Position numbers and translations under genes: made by a program. Below are positions 9,773 to 18,623 of a stretch of DNA of 64,000 bases, piece by piece; positions within the stretch are counted from its first letter, which is position 1; each line of letters starts with the position of its first letter. This DNA comes from Roseovarius sp. (GTDB taxonomy: Bacteria; Pseudomonadota; Alphaproteobacteria; Rhodobacterales; Rhodobacteraceae): contig NZ_JAUCYU010000008.1 of assembly GCF_030373445.1 (NCBI RefSeq), positions 124,001-188,000 on the forward strand. The letters run 5' to 3'. A model generated the notes under the pieces. That model saw nothing but the letters and a program-made list of their open reading frames with translations, ran no database searches and was not told the DNA's origin.

Positions 9773-10369
9773 CTAGTTGCACCGCCTCGGCTGGAAATAC
9801 GGCAGGGTCTCCCCCGTCGCCCGGTAATTGTCCGACCCGGCCACGTGCTGCCCGAATTGCCGTTTTCCATTCACCCCGTCGCAGGTGCTGTAGGGCGAGC
9901 CCGCATCGCAGGCAAAGGCCTGCGACTGCGCCACGAACTGCCCCGACGCCCGCGCCGGGTCGCACTCCCCCTCGCGCGCCTCGCCCGCCACGTATCCGGG
10001 CCGCGTATCCCTTGCCAGCACGTCCTTTTCGTCAAGCACCGGCGCCTCGCCCGTGCCCTCGCAATAGCCGCTGCGGATCAGCCCGGTGGCGATATCGTTG
10101 CCTTCCTTGCTGCAACTCGCCCGGCCACCGTCGACCCGGCATTCGATATACCCGCCCCGCAGGAAGGTGTTCAGCAGCGCCTTCGCCGCCCGCCCGTCCT
10201 CGGTGCCCGGATCGGGGCACGAAACCCCGCTCAGACGGTAGGTCTCGCCATCGAGGATCACCTCGTCGCCCGATACTGCCGCCCAGACCGATGGCCCGCT
10301 CTCCTGCGCAAGGCCGGCGCCGGGCAGCGCCAGGGCAAGACCAAGAAGGAAGGTGCGATAACGGATCAT
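9773..10369 (-). CDS. secreted SNase-like (thermonuclease fold) protein, degenerate
   Basis: Exported protein of 198 residues with a signal peptide (MIRYRTFLLGLALALPGAGL) and AAAGGAG before the ATG at 10369. After VSGDEVILDGETYRLSGVSC it resembles the first half of a staphylococcal-nuclease fold, keeping an arginine in YRLSG. The catalytic Glu and second Arg are not clearly in place, so activity is doubtful. The C-terminal half is cysteine-rich and unlike known nucleases. It lies 11 bases after the FAD oxidoreductase gene, and its ribosome site overlaps that stop codon, so the two are probably co-transcribed. Confidence 0.65.
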   Translation of the reverse strand: MIRYRTFLLGLALALPGAGLAQESGPSVWAAVSGDEVILDGETYRLSGVSCPDPGTEDGRAAKALLNTFLRGGYIECRVDGGRASCSKEGNDIATGLIRSGYCEGTGEAPVLDEKDVLARDTRPGYVAGEAREGECDPARASGQFVAQSQAFACDAGSPYSTCDGVNGKRQFGQHVAGSDNYRATGETLPYFQPRRCN

Positions 10370-10380
10370 GCGACGCTCCT

Positions 10381-11418
10381 TTAAAGCGATGCCACCGGGC
10401 GGAACCCCTCCGGAATCCCGTCCCTTCCTTCCAATATAAGCGCTGCCATCACCTCCGCCACCTTCGGCGCCATCCCGAACCCGATCTTGAAGCCCCCGTT
10501 GGCGATGAACTCCCCCGGCCTCAACGGATGTGCCCCCAGCATCGGCGCCCGCGACTTCGCCCGCGGCCGCAGCCCGGCCCACCGCTCCACCACCCGCGCC
10601 CCGTGCAGCACTGGCACCGCCCGCATCGCCCGCTCGATCACCTCGTCCAGCTTCTCGTCCGTCGACACCGGGTCGTCGTATTCCCGTTCCGAGGTCGACC
10701 CGATCGCCGTGGTCCCGTCCTCGTGCGGCACCACGTGAATCCCCTCCGCGAAAAGCTGCGGCGCATGCGGCGCGGCGAAATGCAGAAGCGCCCCCTGCCC
10801 CTTCACCCCGTTCCCCACGGCGCGCCCCGTCTCTCGCGACAGCTCCTCCAGCCCGGCCACCCCCGTGGCATGCACCACCTTGCCCTCGGCCACCCCCTCC
10901 TTCACCAGCCACGCGCCGCGCGCATGCAGCGCCGCCGCCAGTGCCTGGCAGGCCCGCCGCGGATGCATCCGCGCCGACAGCGTATCCCGGATCACGTAAC
11001 CCGTGGGCGACACCGGCGCCCAGCTATCCCCGGGCGGCGCGATCACCTCCCAAAGCGCGGCATCGCCCCACAACGCCTTCGCCGTCTCCTCCCGCGCCCT
11101 TGCCATCTCCAGCCCGCGCTCATCCGCGACCGGCTGCAACCGCCCCAGCCGGCCATACCCCGCCGAAATGCCCGAAGCCGCTGCCACATCCGCCCAGAAC
11201 GCCCCGGCCATCAACAGGCTCTCCAGCTGGAACGCCTTCTTGTCGTTCCAGTTCTCCGGCACATGCGGCGCCAGCGCCCCCACCACGCCGCCCGAGGCCC
11301 CCGCCCCCGGCCCGTGCGGGTCGATCACCTGCACCTGCGCGCCGGCCTTCGCACAGGCCCACGCGATCGACAGCCCGAAGATGCCCGCGCCCATCACCGT
11401 GACGTCCGGCCTTGCCAT
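10381..11418 (-). CDS. FAD-dependent oxidoreductase, MnmC oxidase-domain-like
   Basis: DAO-type flavoprotein of 345 residues. The FAD motif is VTVMGAGIFGLSIAWACAKA (residues 6-25), and the C-terminal FAD segment is NGGFKIGFGMAPKVAEVMA. AAAGGAG precedes the ATG at 11418. It is divergent from mnmD. In E. coli one protein, MnmC, joins an FAD oxidase that removes the carboxymethyl group from cmnm5(s2)U34 of tRNA to a methyltransferase that finishes mnm5. Here the two halves are separate genes back to back, so this protein is a strong candidate for the oxidase step. A general amino-acid oxidase remains possible. Confidence 0.8.
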   Translation of the reverse strand: MARPDVTVMGAGIFGLSIAWACAKAGAQVQVIDPHGPGAGASGGVVGALAPHVPENWNDKKAFQLESLLMAGAFWADVAAASGISAGYGRLGRLQPVADERGLEMARAREETAKALWGDAALWEVIAPPGDSWAPVSPTGYVIRDTLSARMHPRRACQALAAALHARGAWLVKEGVAEGKVVHATGVAGLEELSRETGRAVGNGVKGQGALLHFAAPHAPQLFAEGIHVVPHEDGTTAIGSTSEREYDDPVSTDEKLDEVIERAMRAVPVLHGARVVERWAGLRPRAKSRAPMLGAHPLRPGEFIANGGFKIGFGMAPKVAEVMAALILEGRDGIPEGFRPVASL

Positions 11419-11502
11419 TTCCGCCGCTCCTTTGCAGTGTCGCCCCAAGTATCGCACGGGCGACAACCGCTGTATATCCGCCCGGGCCATGAAAGGACGC
11501 CC

Positions 11503-12180
11503 GTGACCCCGCCCCCGGAGCCTTCCACACCGCTCGACTGGCGCGACGACGTGCCGGTCTCGACGCGCTTCGACGACCCCTATTTCAGCCTCGAGAACGG
11601 GCTCGAGGAAACCCGCCACGTCTTCCTGTCGGGCAACGACCTGCCGGGCCGCTTCCGTTTCGGCTTCCACGTGGCCGAGCTGGGCTTCGGCACCGGCCTC
11701 AACCTGCTGGCCACCCTTCAGGCCTGGCGCGCCAGCGGGCAGGAGGGGATGCTGCGCTACACCAGTTTCGAGGCCTTCCCGATCACCCCCGAGGAGATGC
11801 GGCGCGCCCAGGGCGCCTTCCCCGAACTCGCCCCCCTCGCCGCCGACCTCGCCCCGCACTGGGGCGCCGAGTACATCACGCTGGCAGACCTCGATTTCCG
11901 CCTCGTCACCGGCGATGCCCGCACCACGCTTCCCCACTGGCAGCGCACCGCCGACGCCTGGTTCCTCGACGGCTTCTCCCCGGCCCGGAACCCCGAGCTG
12001 TGGGAGGAGCCCCTGATGCAACAGGTCTTCGCCCACACCTCCCCCGGCGGCACCGCGGCCACCTACACCGCCGCCGGCTTCGTCCGTCGCGGGCTGCAAT
12101 CCGCGGGGTTTGAAGTCACCCGCATTCCCGGCTATGGCCGGAAAAGGCACATGACCCGTGCCGAGAAACCCGCATCCTGA
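11503..12180 (+). CDS. mnmD: tRNA 5-methylaminomethyl-2-thiouridine methyltransferase
   Basis: SAM-dependent methyltransferase of 225 residues matching the methyltransferase half of MnmC. It opens with LDWRDDVPVSTRFDDPYFSL and LEETRHVFLSGNDLP. The SAM-binding loop is AELGFGTGLNLLAT, and DAWFLDGFSPARNPELW is the DUF752/MnmD signature. I chose the GTG at 11503, which has AAAGGA seven bases upstream; an ATG a few bases earlier is out of frame and ends at once. The protein would methylate nm5(s2)U34 in the tRNA wobble position. It is divergent from the oxidase-like gene. The downstream EamA gene follows after 11 bases. Confidence 0.88.
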   Translation: MTPPPEPSTPLDWRDDVPVSTRFDDPYFSLENGLEETRHVFLSGNDLPGRFRFGFHVAELGFGTGLNLLATLQAWRASGQEGMLRYTSFEAFPITPEEMRRAQGAFPELAPLAADLAPHWGAEYITLADLDFRLVTGDARTTLPHWQRTADAWFLDGFSPARNPELWEEPLMQQVFAHTSPGGTAATYTAAGFVRRGLQSAGFEVTRIPGYGRKRHMTRAEKPAS

Positions 12181-12191
12181 AAGCCCCCTCC

Positions 12192-13061
12192 ATGAGCGAA
12201 CAGAACACCCGCGCCGGCATCCTGTTCATGATCGCCACGACCTTCATCTTCGCGGCGCAGGACGGGCTCTCGCGCCACCTCGCGTCGGAATACAACGTCT
12301 ACATGGTGGTGATGATCCGCTACTGGTTCTTCGCGGCCTTCGTCATTTCCGTCGCCAGCCGCAAGGCCGGCGGAATGCGCGCGGCGGCGGCCAGCGCGGT
12401 GCCGTGGGTGCAGGGCTTCCGCGCGCTGCTGCTGGTGGCCGAGATCTGCGTCATGGTCTTCGGCTTCACCCTGCTGGGGCTGGTCGAAAGCCACGCGGTC
12501 TTCGCCTGCTACCCGCTGCTGATCGCGGCGCTCTCCGGCCCGGTGCTGGGCGAGCGCGTGGGCTGGCGCCGCTGGGTCGCCATCGGCGTGGGCTTCGCCG
12601 GCATCCTGATCATCCTCGAACCCGGCTTCGGCGTCTTCCAGCCCGAGGCGGTCGTCCCCCTCATCGCCGCGCTGATGTTCGCCCTTTACGGCCTGCTCAC
12701 CCGCTATGTCGGCCTGCGCGACAGCGCCGCCACCAGCTTCTTCTGGACCGGCACGGTCGGCATGGTCGCCATGACCGCCGTCGGCGCCTGGTTCTGGGAA
12801 CCGATGTCGGCACCCGACTGGGCCTGGATGATCCTGCTCTGCATCACCGGGGCGCTGGGGCATTACACGCTGATCAAGTGCTACGAACTGGCCGAGGCCA
12901 GCGCGGTCCAGCCCTTCGCCTATCTCCAGCTCGTCTTCGCCAGCATCCTCGGCATCCTCGTGTTCAACGAGTCCGTCCGCATGAACGTCGCCCTCGGCAC
13001 GGCGCTGATCGTGGCGGCGGGGCTCTTCACCCTCTGGCGCGAGCGCCGCTCCAAGGCGTGA
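12192..13061 (+). CDS. DMT family (EamA) transporter
   Basis: Integral membrane protein of 289 residues with about ten hydrophobic segments arranged as two EamA repeats (residues 10-140 and 150-285). Recognisable pieces are ILFMIATTFIFAAQDGLSRH, ALLLVAEICVMVFGF and the second-repeat segment LIKCYELAEASAVQPFAYLQ. Members export amino acids, nucleobases or other metabolites across the inner membrane; the substrate is unknown. It follows mnmD by 11 bases and may share its transcript, though the ribosome site is weak. It is convergent with imuB. Confidence 0.85.
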   Translation: MSEQNTRAGILFMIATTFIFAAQDGLSRHLASEYNVYMVVMIRYWFFAAFVISVASRKAGGMRAAAASAVPWVQGFRALLLVAEICVMVFGFTLLGLVESHAVFACYPLLIAALSGPVLGERVGWRRWVAIGVGFAGILIILEPGFGVFQPEAVVPLIAALMFALYGLLTRYVGLRDSAATSFFWTGTVGMVAMTAVGAWFWEPMSAPDWAWMILLCITGALGHYTLIKCYELAEASAVQPFAYLQLVFASILGILVFNESVRMNVALGTALIVAAGLFTLWRERRSKA

Positions 13062-13072
13062 CCGGCACGCGC

Positions 13073-14728
13073 TCAGGCGAACCGGCCCTGGCAGAACCAG
13101 CCGGAGCTCAGCGCCGCGCCATGGGCATAGAACAGCCACAGCCGCTCGCCCCCCTCGGTAACCACCTGCCAGTAATCCCGCAGCCCGCTGCGCCAGTCCG
13201 GGTCGTCCAGCCACCATTCCGGCGCAATCCGCTCCGGCCCCCGCGCCTCGGCCAGCTGGTGGGTGCGCCCGCGCCAGCGGAACTCCCCCGCCAACCGCGG
13301 GGCATCCGGCGCCATCACCGGCTCGGGCCGCCACAGCAAAAGCGGGCGCGGCGCGGCCGGCGCGGGCCACGGCCCGGCGGGCTCGGACCACGCGGCGGCC
13401 ATCACCTGCGCGGTCTTTTCGGGCAGGTGGCTGCCGACCGGGTGGCGCCGGGTGATCGCCTCCATCCCCAGCCGCCCGCCGATCCGGCCCAGCAGGTCGT
13501 CCATCCGCGCGCCGCCCTCCAGCCGGGCGCGGTTGGCGGCGGTCGCCTCCACGTGGCCGGTCATGGTCCGGGGGTGCAGCGCCTCGGTCTGCACCGCCTC
13601 CAGCCGCAGCATGTCGATGCCGAAGCCCGCGTCGATCTCGTCGATCCGGTGCGCCAGCAGCGGGCGGATGCGGTCGGGCTCATCCGCGGCACGGGCCAGC
13701 CCGGCGTCGAGCCACTGCATCGTGTCGTCCACCCGCCATGCCTGCAGCCGCACCCGCCGCGCGCCCTGCCCCTTGTCGCGCAGCAGCTCGCACAGCCGCG
13801 GCACCAGCCGGTCGAGCGCGGCCAGCATGTCCTCGGTCAGCCCGATCGGCTCGGGCAGGGTCAGCCTTGTGGCGAAACGCGGCACCTCCTTCGCGGGCGA
13901 GACCGGCTCGGGCGCCGCCCCCACCGCCTGGTCCAGCCGCAGCACCAACCCCCGCCCGAACCGCCGCGCCAGCGGCGCGCGTGGCTGGCCCAGCAGGTCG
14001 CCCACCCGGCGCAGCCCGACCCTTGCCAGCGCCTCGGCCTCCCCCGGCTCCAGCCGCAGCGCGGCCACCGGCAACGGCGCCAGCAGCGTATAGGCCTTGC
14101 CCGGCGGCGCGATCCCCGGCAGCTCCGTCCCCCCGCCCCCCGGCAAGGGCGCCGCGCCGCCCCGCTCCCAGTGCCGCTTCTTCGCCGCCCTTGACCGGGT
14201 CGCCCGCGCCTCCTGGTCGATGGCATCGCCCGACCGCGCATGCCCCGGCGCGACACCCGCATACCTTGCCAGCGCCCACGCCGCGCCCACCGTGTCGGCC
14301 AGCCCGCAGCGCGCGCTCAGCCCCAGGGCACCGGCCTCCTCGACCATCCGCGCCACCATCGCCTCTTCCCCGTCGAAGAGATGCGCACAGCCGGTGATCT
14401 CCATCATCAGCCCGTCCGGCCCGTCCACCGCCACCCAGGGCGAGAACCGCCCCGCCCAGCGGCCCAGCGCCTTCAGGAAATCCACCTCCGCCTGCGGGTT
14501 CTGCAGCCGCGTCGCCAGCTGCCCGCAGATCGCATGCGCATCGCGAAGCGGCTGGCCCACCCGCAGCCCCGCCGCCTCGGCCGCCGCCGACAGCGAGGAC
14601 AAGACCTGCATCTGCCCGGTGTCGCGCACCACGGCAAAGGGCACCTCCTCCGGCGGGGCCACGCGCCGCAACAGGCGCTCGGCCCCGAGCCGGGGAAACC
14701 AGACGGAAAGGATACGGCGAACGGGCAT
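13073..14728 (-). CDS. imuB: Y-family DNA polymerase-like protein ImuB
   Basis: Catalytically altered Y-family polymerase homologue of 551 residues, normally a linker in the ImuA-ImuB-DnaE2 mutasome for damage-induced mutagenesis. The N-terminus (RRILSVWFPRLGAERLLRR) and the segment DGLMMEITGCAHLFDGEEAM match ImuB; the acidic catalytic residues of active Y-family enzymes are not preserved as expected. A GTTC-N7-GTTC box lies 24 bases upstream of the ATG. No imuA precedes it and no dnaE2 follows it here. The start has no Shine-Dalgarno, so the mRNA leader may be very short. Confidence 0.88.
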   Translation of the reverse strand: MPVRRILSVWFPRLGAERLLRRVAPPEEVPFAVVRDTGQMQVLSSLSAAAEAAGLRVGQPLRDAHAICGQLATRLQNPQAEVDFLKALGRWAGRFSPWVAVDGPDGLMMEITGCAHLFDGEEAMVARMVEEAGALGLSARCGLADTVGAAWALARYAGVAPGHARSGDAIDQEARATRSRAAKKRHWERGGAAPLPGGGGTELPGIAPPGKAYTLLAPLPVAALRLEPGEAEALARVGLRRVGDLLGQPRAPLARRFGRGLVLRLDQAVGAAPEPVSPAKEVPRFATRLTLPEPIGLTEDMLAALDRLVPRLCELLRDKGQGARRVRLQAWRVDDTMQWLDAGLARAADEPDRIRPLLAHRIDEIDAGFGIDMLRLEAVQTEALHPRTMTGHVEATAANRARLEGGARMDDLLGRIGGRLGMEAITRRHPVGSHLPEKTAQVMAAAWSEPAGPWPAPAAPRPLLLWRPEPVMAPDAPRLAGEFRWRGRTHQLAEARGPERIAPEWWLDDPDWRSGLRDYWQVVTEGGERLWLFYAHGAALSSGWFCQGRFA

Positions 14729-14751
14729 GGCGGCAGCGGACGAACAATCAT

Positions 14752-14766
14752 GTTCATGTTTTGTTC
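14752..14766 (-). promoter_or_regulatory. SOS (LexA) box of imuB
   Basis: GTTC-ATGTTTT-GTTC is a perfect GTTC-N7-GTTC direct repeat, the LexA box form used in alphaproteobacteria. It sits 24 bases upstream of the imuB start codon. A further GAAC (14742-14745) makes a GAAC-N6-GTTC dyad with its first half. DNA-damage induction of imuB is therefore expected. Confidence 0.8.
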
Positions 14767-14838
14767 CAACCTAGGCCGCACTCCGCCCCGAGTCGAGTCC
14801 TCCCCTCACGGCACCGCGCGAGGGGAGCGGCGCGCAAT

Positions 14839-14863
14839 GAGTATTTTCGGAAAGATGAAAGCC
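14839..14863. repeat. short intergenic element with core GAGTATTTTCGG-AAAGATG
   Basis: This sequence resembles one at 26454-26477 (GAGTATCTTGCC-CAAGAAG). Both lie between genes. From general familiarity, similar GAGTATTTT-type stretches are common between genes in Rhodobacteraceae. A 36-codon frame starting at 14837 runs through it, but I do not regard it as a gene. Confidence 0.4.
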
Positions 14864-14924
14864 GGGCGCCCGCCCCCGCTTTCACTGTTCTCCAAGGACT
14901 CACTGCACCACGCCGGCCAGGAGA

Positions 14925-15185
14925 TCAGCCGCAGTAGATCCGCGTGATCGTCCCGCCTTCATCGGTTTCCACATTCAGCCGGTCCGAGCGGAAATCCATC
15001 GTCACCGCCGTACCCGGCGGGATGATCCGCGTGCCGTCGGCGAAATCGTGCTCTCCGACGGGTGTTCCGACCAGCGGCTGAAGCGCGTCCGCCCCGCAGG
15101 CCGAGGCCCTGTTGTCCTCCTCGCCGGCATCGGGCACGCAGGCACCCAGTGCCGCAAGTGCCAGTATCAGTGTCGCGAAGCGCAT
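14925..15185 (-). CDS. lipoprotein of the I78 peptidase-inhibitor family
   Basis: Small protein of 86 residues. The ATG at 15185 is preceded by GGAAGGA. It has a lipoprotein signal ending in a lipobox (LALAALGAC), so it is probably anchored in the membrane. The mature part shows the I78 pattern: a cysteine, LQPLVGTPV, RIIPPGTAVTMDFRSDRLNV and a final ITRIYCG. I78 proteins are elastase-type serine protease inhibitors, and bacterial versions are thought to guard the envelope. It is divergent from the formaldehyde dehydrogenase gene; no operon partner is visible. Confidence 0.82.
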   Translation of the reverse strand: MRFATLILALAALGACVPDAGEEDNRASACGADALQPLVGTPVGEHDFADGTRIIPPGTAVTMDFRSDRLNVETDEGGTITRIYCG

Positions 15186-15319
15186 GGTGCCGTCCTTCCA
15201 TTTCTGTGAAAGACTGAAGTCGTCACGGCCATGGCTGCTTTCAAGACCGCCACGGCCGATATTGAAAACCGCCCGGCTTTCGACCAAAGTCGCGGCAAAT
15301 CGAATTGGGAGTACAATCA

Positions 15320-16432
<1,113 letters not shown>

Positions 16433-16452
16433 CCGCCCCTCATCGCACCACG

Positions 16453-16487
16453 ACGGGCGCACCGGCAAGCCGGGGCGCCCGTTTTCC
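16453..16487. terminator. terminator between formaldehyde dehydrogenase and a small secreted-protein gene
   Basis: Outer stem ACGGGCGC (16453-16460) and GCGCCCGT (16475-16482) enclose an inner stem CCGGC-AA-GCCGG, followed by TTTT on the plus strand. It lies between two convergent genes. Confidence 0.75.
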
Positions 16488-16501
16488 TGTTCCGCCCGCC
16501 G

Positions 16502-16840
16502 TCAGTGGCGATGGCCGGAACGGTTGTAATCCATCACGCCGTTGATGTCGTAGCCCGGCACGTAAAGGCCGCGCAACTCCATCTCGTCCGGCGTCAGGTG
16601 ACGCCGCCGAACCTGGCGGTCGTACCCGTAATAATCGTGATGGCGGCGCGCCCTCTGATAGCGATCGTAGCCGCGGGTGTAGCCGCGCCGCTCGGTCCGG
16701 TCGATGGCATGGTCGATGAACCGGTTGATGACGCTCGAAAAGGCCGGATCGGCCTTCGCCGGCGACACGACCGCGCCGGCGGACAGAACCAGTGCCGCGG
16801 CGGTCGCGGCCACGAGGCTCTTGCGGGTAATCGATTTCAT
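16502..16840 (-). CDS. small secreted Arg/Tyr-rich protein
   Basis: Unrecognised exported protein of 112 residues. A signal peptide is clear (KSLVAATAAALVLSAGAVVS, cleavage after KADP-type residues), and GGGAGAG precedes the ATG. The mature part is basic and rich in Arg, Tyr and His (RGYTRGYDRYQRARRHHDYY). It ends with LRGLYVPGYDINGVMDYN, a motif-like stretch that may be a conserved core. It resembles the next gene upstream in layout (signal peptide, then Tyr/Arg-rich tail) though not in detailed sequence. Its function is unknown; an envelope or stress role is a guess. Confidence 0.7.
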   Translation of the reverse strand: MKSITRKSLVAATAAALVLSAGAVVSPAKADPAFSSVINRFIDHAIDRTERRGYTRGYDRYQRARRHHDYYGYDRQVRRRHLTPDEMELRGLYVPGYDINGVMDYNRSGHRH

Positions 16841-16924
16841 GATGCTCTCCCGTTCGGGACTGTCGCGGGTCTGACCCCGCGTAAATCAATATATGGGCCG
16901 GCGCGGCGGCCAGCCAAGGGAAGC

Positions 16925-16978
16925 AGGGAAAATACCGCCGGATCGGCGGGATGCTGCGGGGCCGGATCGCCCGGCCCC
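16925..16978 (-). terminator. double hairpin terminator of the Tyr-rich secreted-protein gene
   Basis: On the minus strand a GGGGCCGG/CCGGCCCC hairpin (16958-16978) is followed by a CCGCC/GGCGG hairpin (16935-16949) and then TATTTT. This fits termination of the gene ending at 16992. Confidence 0.6.
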
Positions 16979-16991
16979 GGTGCATGGGTCG

Positions 16992-17360
16992 TTACCGGTC
17001 GTAGACGCGGTAGCTGCTGGAACCATAGCTGCTGTGGCTATTGGCATAGCCGTCGCGGTAGCCCTGGTTGTAGGCACGCTGATAGCCGGTGCGGTTGTTC
17101 CGGGCATAGCCCTGGTGGCGGTTGTACCGGTTGTAGCCGCCGTAATAGCGGTCGCGGGTCGCGTAGCCCGGGTTGTAATACCGGTCATCGTTGGAATCCG
17201 CGATGGCGGCACCGATAATCGCCACGGCAGCAGCGCCGGCGATGTACTTGGCGGTATCGTTATCGGCATAGGCCGGCGCGGCGGACAGGCCGGCAAGACC
17301 GGCAACACCCACTGCGGAAGCGGTGACACCGGCCAAAAGTCGTTTGCGAATGATATTCAT
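16992..17360 (-). CDS. small secreted Tyr/Asn/Arg-rich protein
   Basis: Unrecognised exported protein of 122 residues with GGAGACTGCC before the ATG. It has a signal peptide (RLLAGVTASAVGVAGLAGL, ending APAYA-D). A short hydrophobic alanine stretch follows (YIAGAAAVAIIGAAIADS). The tail is dominated by Tyr, Asn, Arg and Gly (DRYYGGYNRYNRHQGYARNN). The composition suggests a disordered, possibly cell-surface segment. It has the same general plan as its downstream neighbour at 16502-16840. No enzymatic motif is present. Confidence 0.7.
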   Translation of the reverse strand: MNIIRKRLLAGVTASAVGVAGLAGLSAAPAYADNDTAKYIAGAAAVAIIGAAIADSNDDRYYNPGYATRDRYYGGYNRYNRHQGYARNNRTGYQRAYNQGYRDGYANSHSSYGSSSYRVYDR

Positions 17361-17604
17361 GGCAGTCTCCTATCTCCGGGGTCGGGGGATTTGCCCGGGT
17401 GCCTGACATGGGCACGCGCCGCCATGCCCGGAAGAGCAGATGACACGCTTGTGTGAGTTGATCGTTATCGCGTGATGGGCGGGAACCGGCCGAACCCGTC
17501 GGCGGCAAATCGCAGCCCGCGCAGCCGTCCCTGTGCATTCATGCACCTTGCATCGATCCACCAACCGGTTACCTCTGGGGAACCCACACGCCAAGGAGCG
17601 ACAG

Positions 17605-18477
17605 ATGACCGACGACACCTACACCCCGCCCAAGGTCTGGACCTGGGACAAGGAAAACGGCGGACAGTTCGCCTCGACCAACCGCCCGATCGCCGGGCCG
17701 ACCCACGACAAGGAGCTTCCGGTCGGCAAGCATCCCTTCCAGCTCTACTCGCTCGCCACGCCCAACGGGGTGAAGACCACCGTGATGTTCGAGGAGCTGC
17801 TCGAGGCCGGCTTCGACGCCGAGTACGACGCCTGGCTCATCAAGATCGGCGACGGCGACCAGTTCGGCAGCGGCTTCACCGAGATCAACCCGAACTCCAA
17901 GATCCCCGCCATGGTCGACCATACCGGCGACAAGCCCCTGCGCGTCTTCGAAAGCGGATCGATCCTGATGCACCTGGCCGAGAAGTTCGGCGCCTTCCTG
18001 CCCGCCAGCGGCCCGGGCCGCACCGAGGTGATCAACTGGCTGATGTGGCAGATGGGCAGCGCCCCCTTCCTCGGCGGCGGCTTCGGCCATTTCTACGCCT
18101 ACGCGCCCGAGAAATACGAATACCCCATCAACCGCTACGCCATGGAAGCCAAGCGCCAGCTCGACGTGCTCGACCGCGAACTCGCCGAGAAGCCCTACAT
18201 CGCCGGCGACGAGTACTCGATCGCCGACATGGCGATCTGGCCCTGGTACGGCAACCTCGCGCTCGGCCGGGCCTATGGGGACGCGGCGACCTTCCTCAGC
18301 ACCCATGAATACGAGAACATGATGGCCTGGGCGAAAAAGATCGACGAGCGCCCGGCGGTCAAGCGCGGGCGCATGGTCAACAAGACCTTCGGCGAACCGC
18401 ACGAGCAGCTCCACGAACGCCACGACGCCGGCGATTTCGACACGAAGACACAGGACAAGATCGGCGAAAACGCCTGA
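17605..18477 (+). CDS. yghU: glutathione S-transferase of the YghU type (disulfide-bond oxidoreductase)
   Basis: Nu-class GST of 290 residues, the length of E. coli YghU, which reduces organic hydroperoxides and disulfides with two bound glutathiones. Family pieces include YTPPKVWTWDKENGGQFAS at the N-terminus and LATPNGVKTTVMFEELLEAG. The substrate-proximal NPNSKIPAMVD and FESGSILMHLAEKFGAFLP (the ESGSI glutathione loop) follow. AAGGAG precedes the ATG at 17605. It stands alone between a secreted-protein gene on the other strand and the NYN gene, and is likely part of oxidative-stress defence. Confidence 0.9.
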   Translation: MTDDTYTPPKVWTWDKENGGQFASTNRPIAGPTHDKELPVGKHPFQLYSLATPNGVKTTVMFEELLEAGFDAEYDAWLIKIGDGDQFGSGFTEINPNSKIPAMVDHTGDKPLRVFESGSILMHLAEKFGAFLPASGPGRTEVINWLMWQMGSAPFLGGGFGHFYAYAPEKYEYPINRYAMEAKRQLDVLDRELAEKPYIAGDEYSIADMAIWPWYGNLALGRAYGDAATFLSTHEYENMMAWAKKIDERPAVKRGRMVNKTFGEPHEQLHERHDAGDFDTKTQDKIGENA

Positions 18478-18623
18478 TCCGACCCCGAGACCATCCTTCC
18501 CCGGCCATCGCCCTGACCGGCGGTGGCCGGTTTGCATTTCGCGCCACGCCACCGGCCTGCCCCAAGGTTTCCGGTTTCCGCCGCCGCCGCAATCAGGCAT
18601 GGTCACCGGTAAAGGAGGCCCCC

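Noticed and set aside
10530-11402. Long open frames opposite or beside the FAD oxidoreductase gene and similar ones elsewhere (for example upstream extensions of mnmD, SulP and the Memo fusion).
   Set aside because: They translate to Pro/Ala/Arg-rich sequence without domains and mirror real genes, an effect of the high GC content.
14837-14947. A 36-codon frame with a GAGGGGAG stretch upstream.
   Set aside because: It runs through the GAGTATTTTCGG element and overlaps the end of the I78 gene; its Pro/Ser-rich product has no family features.
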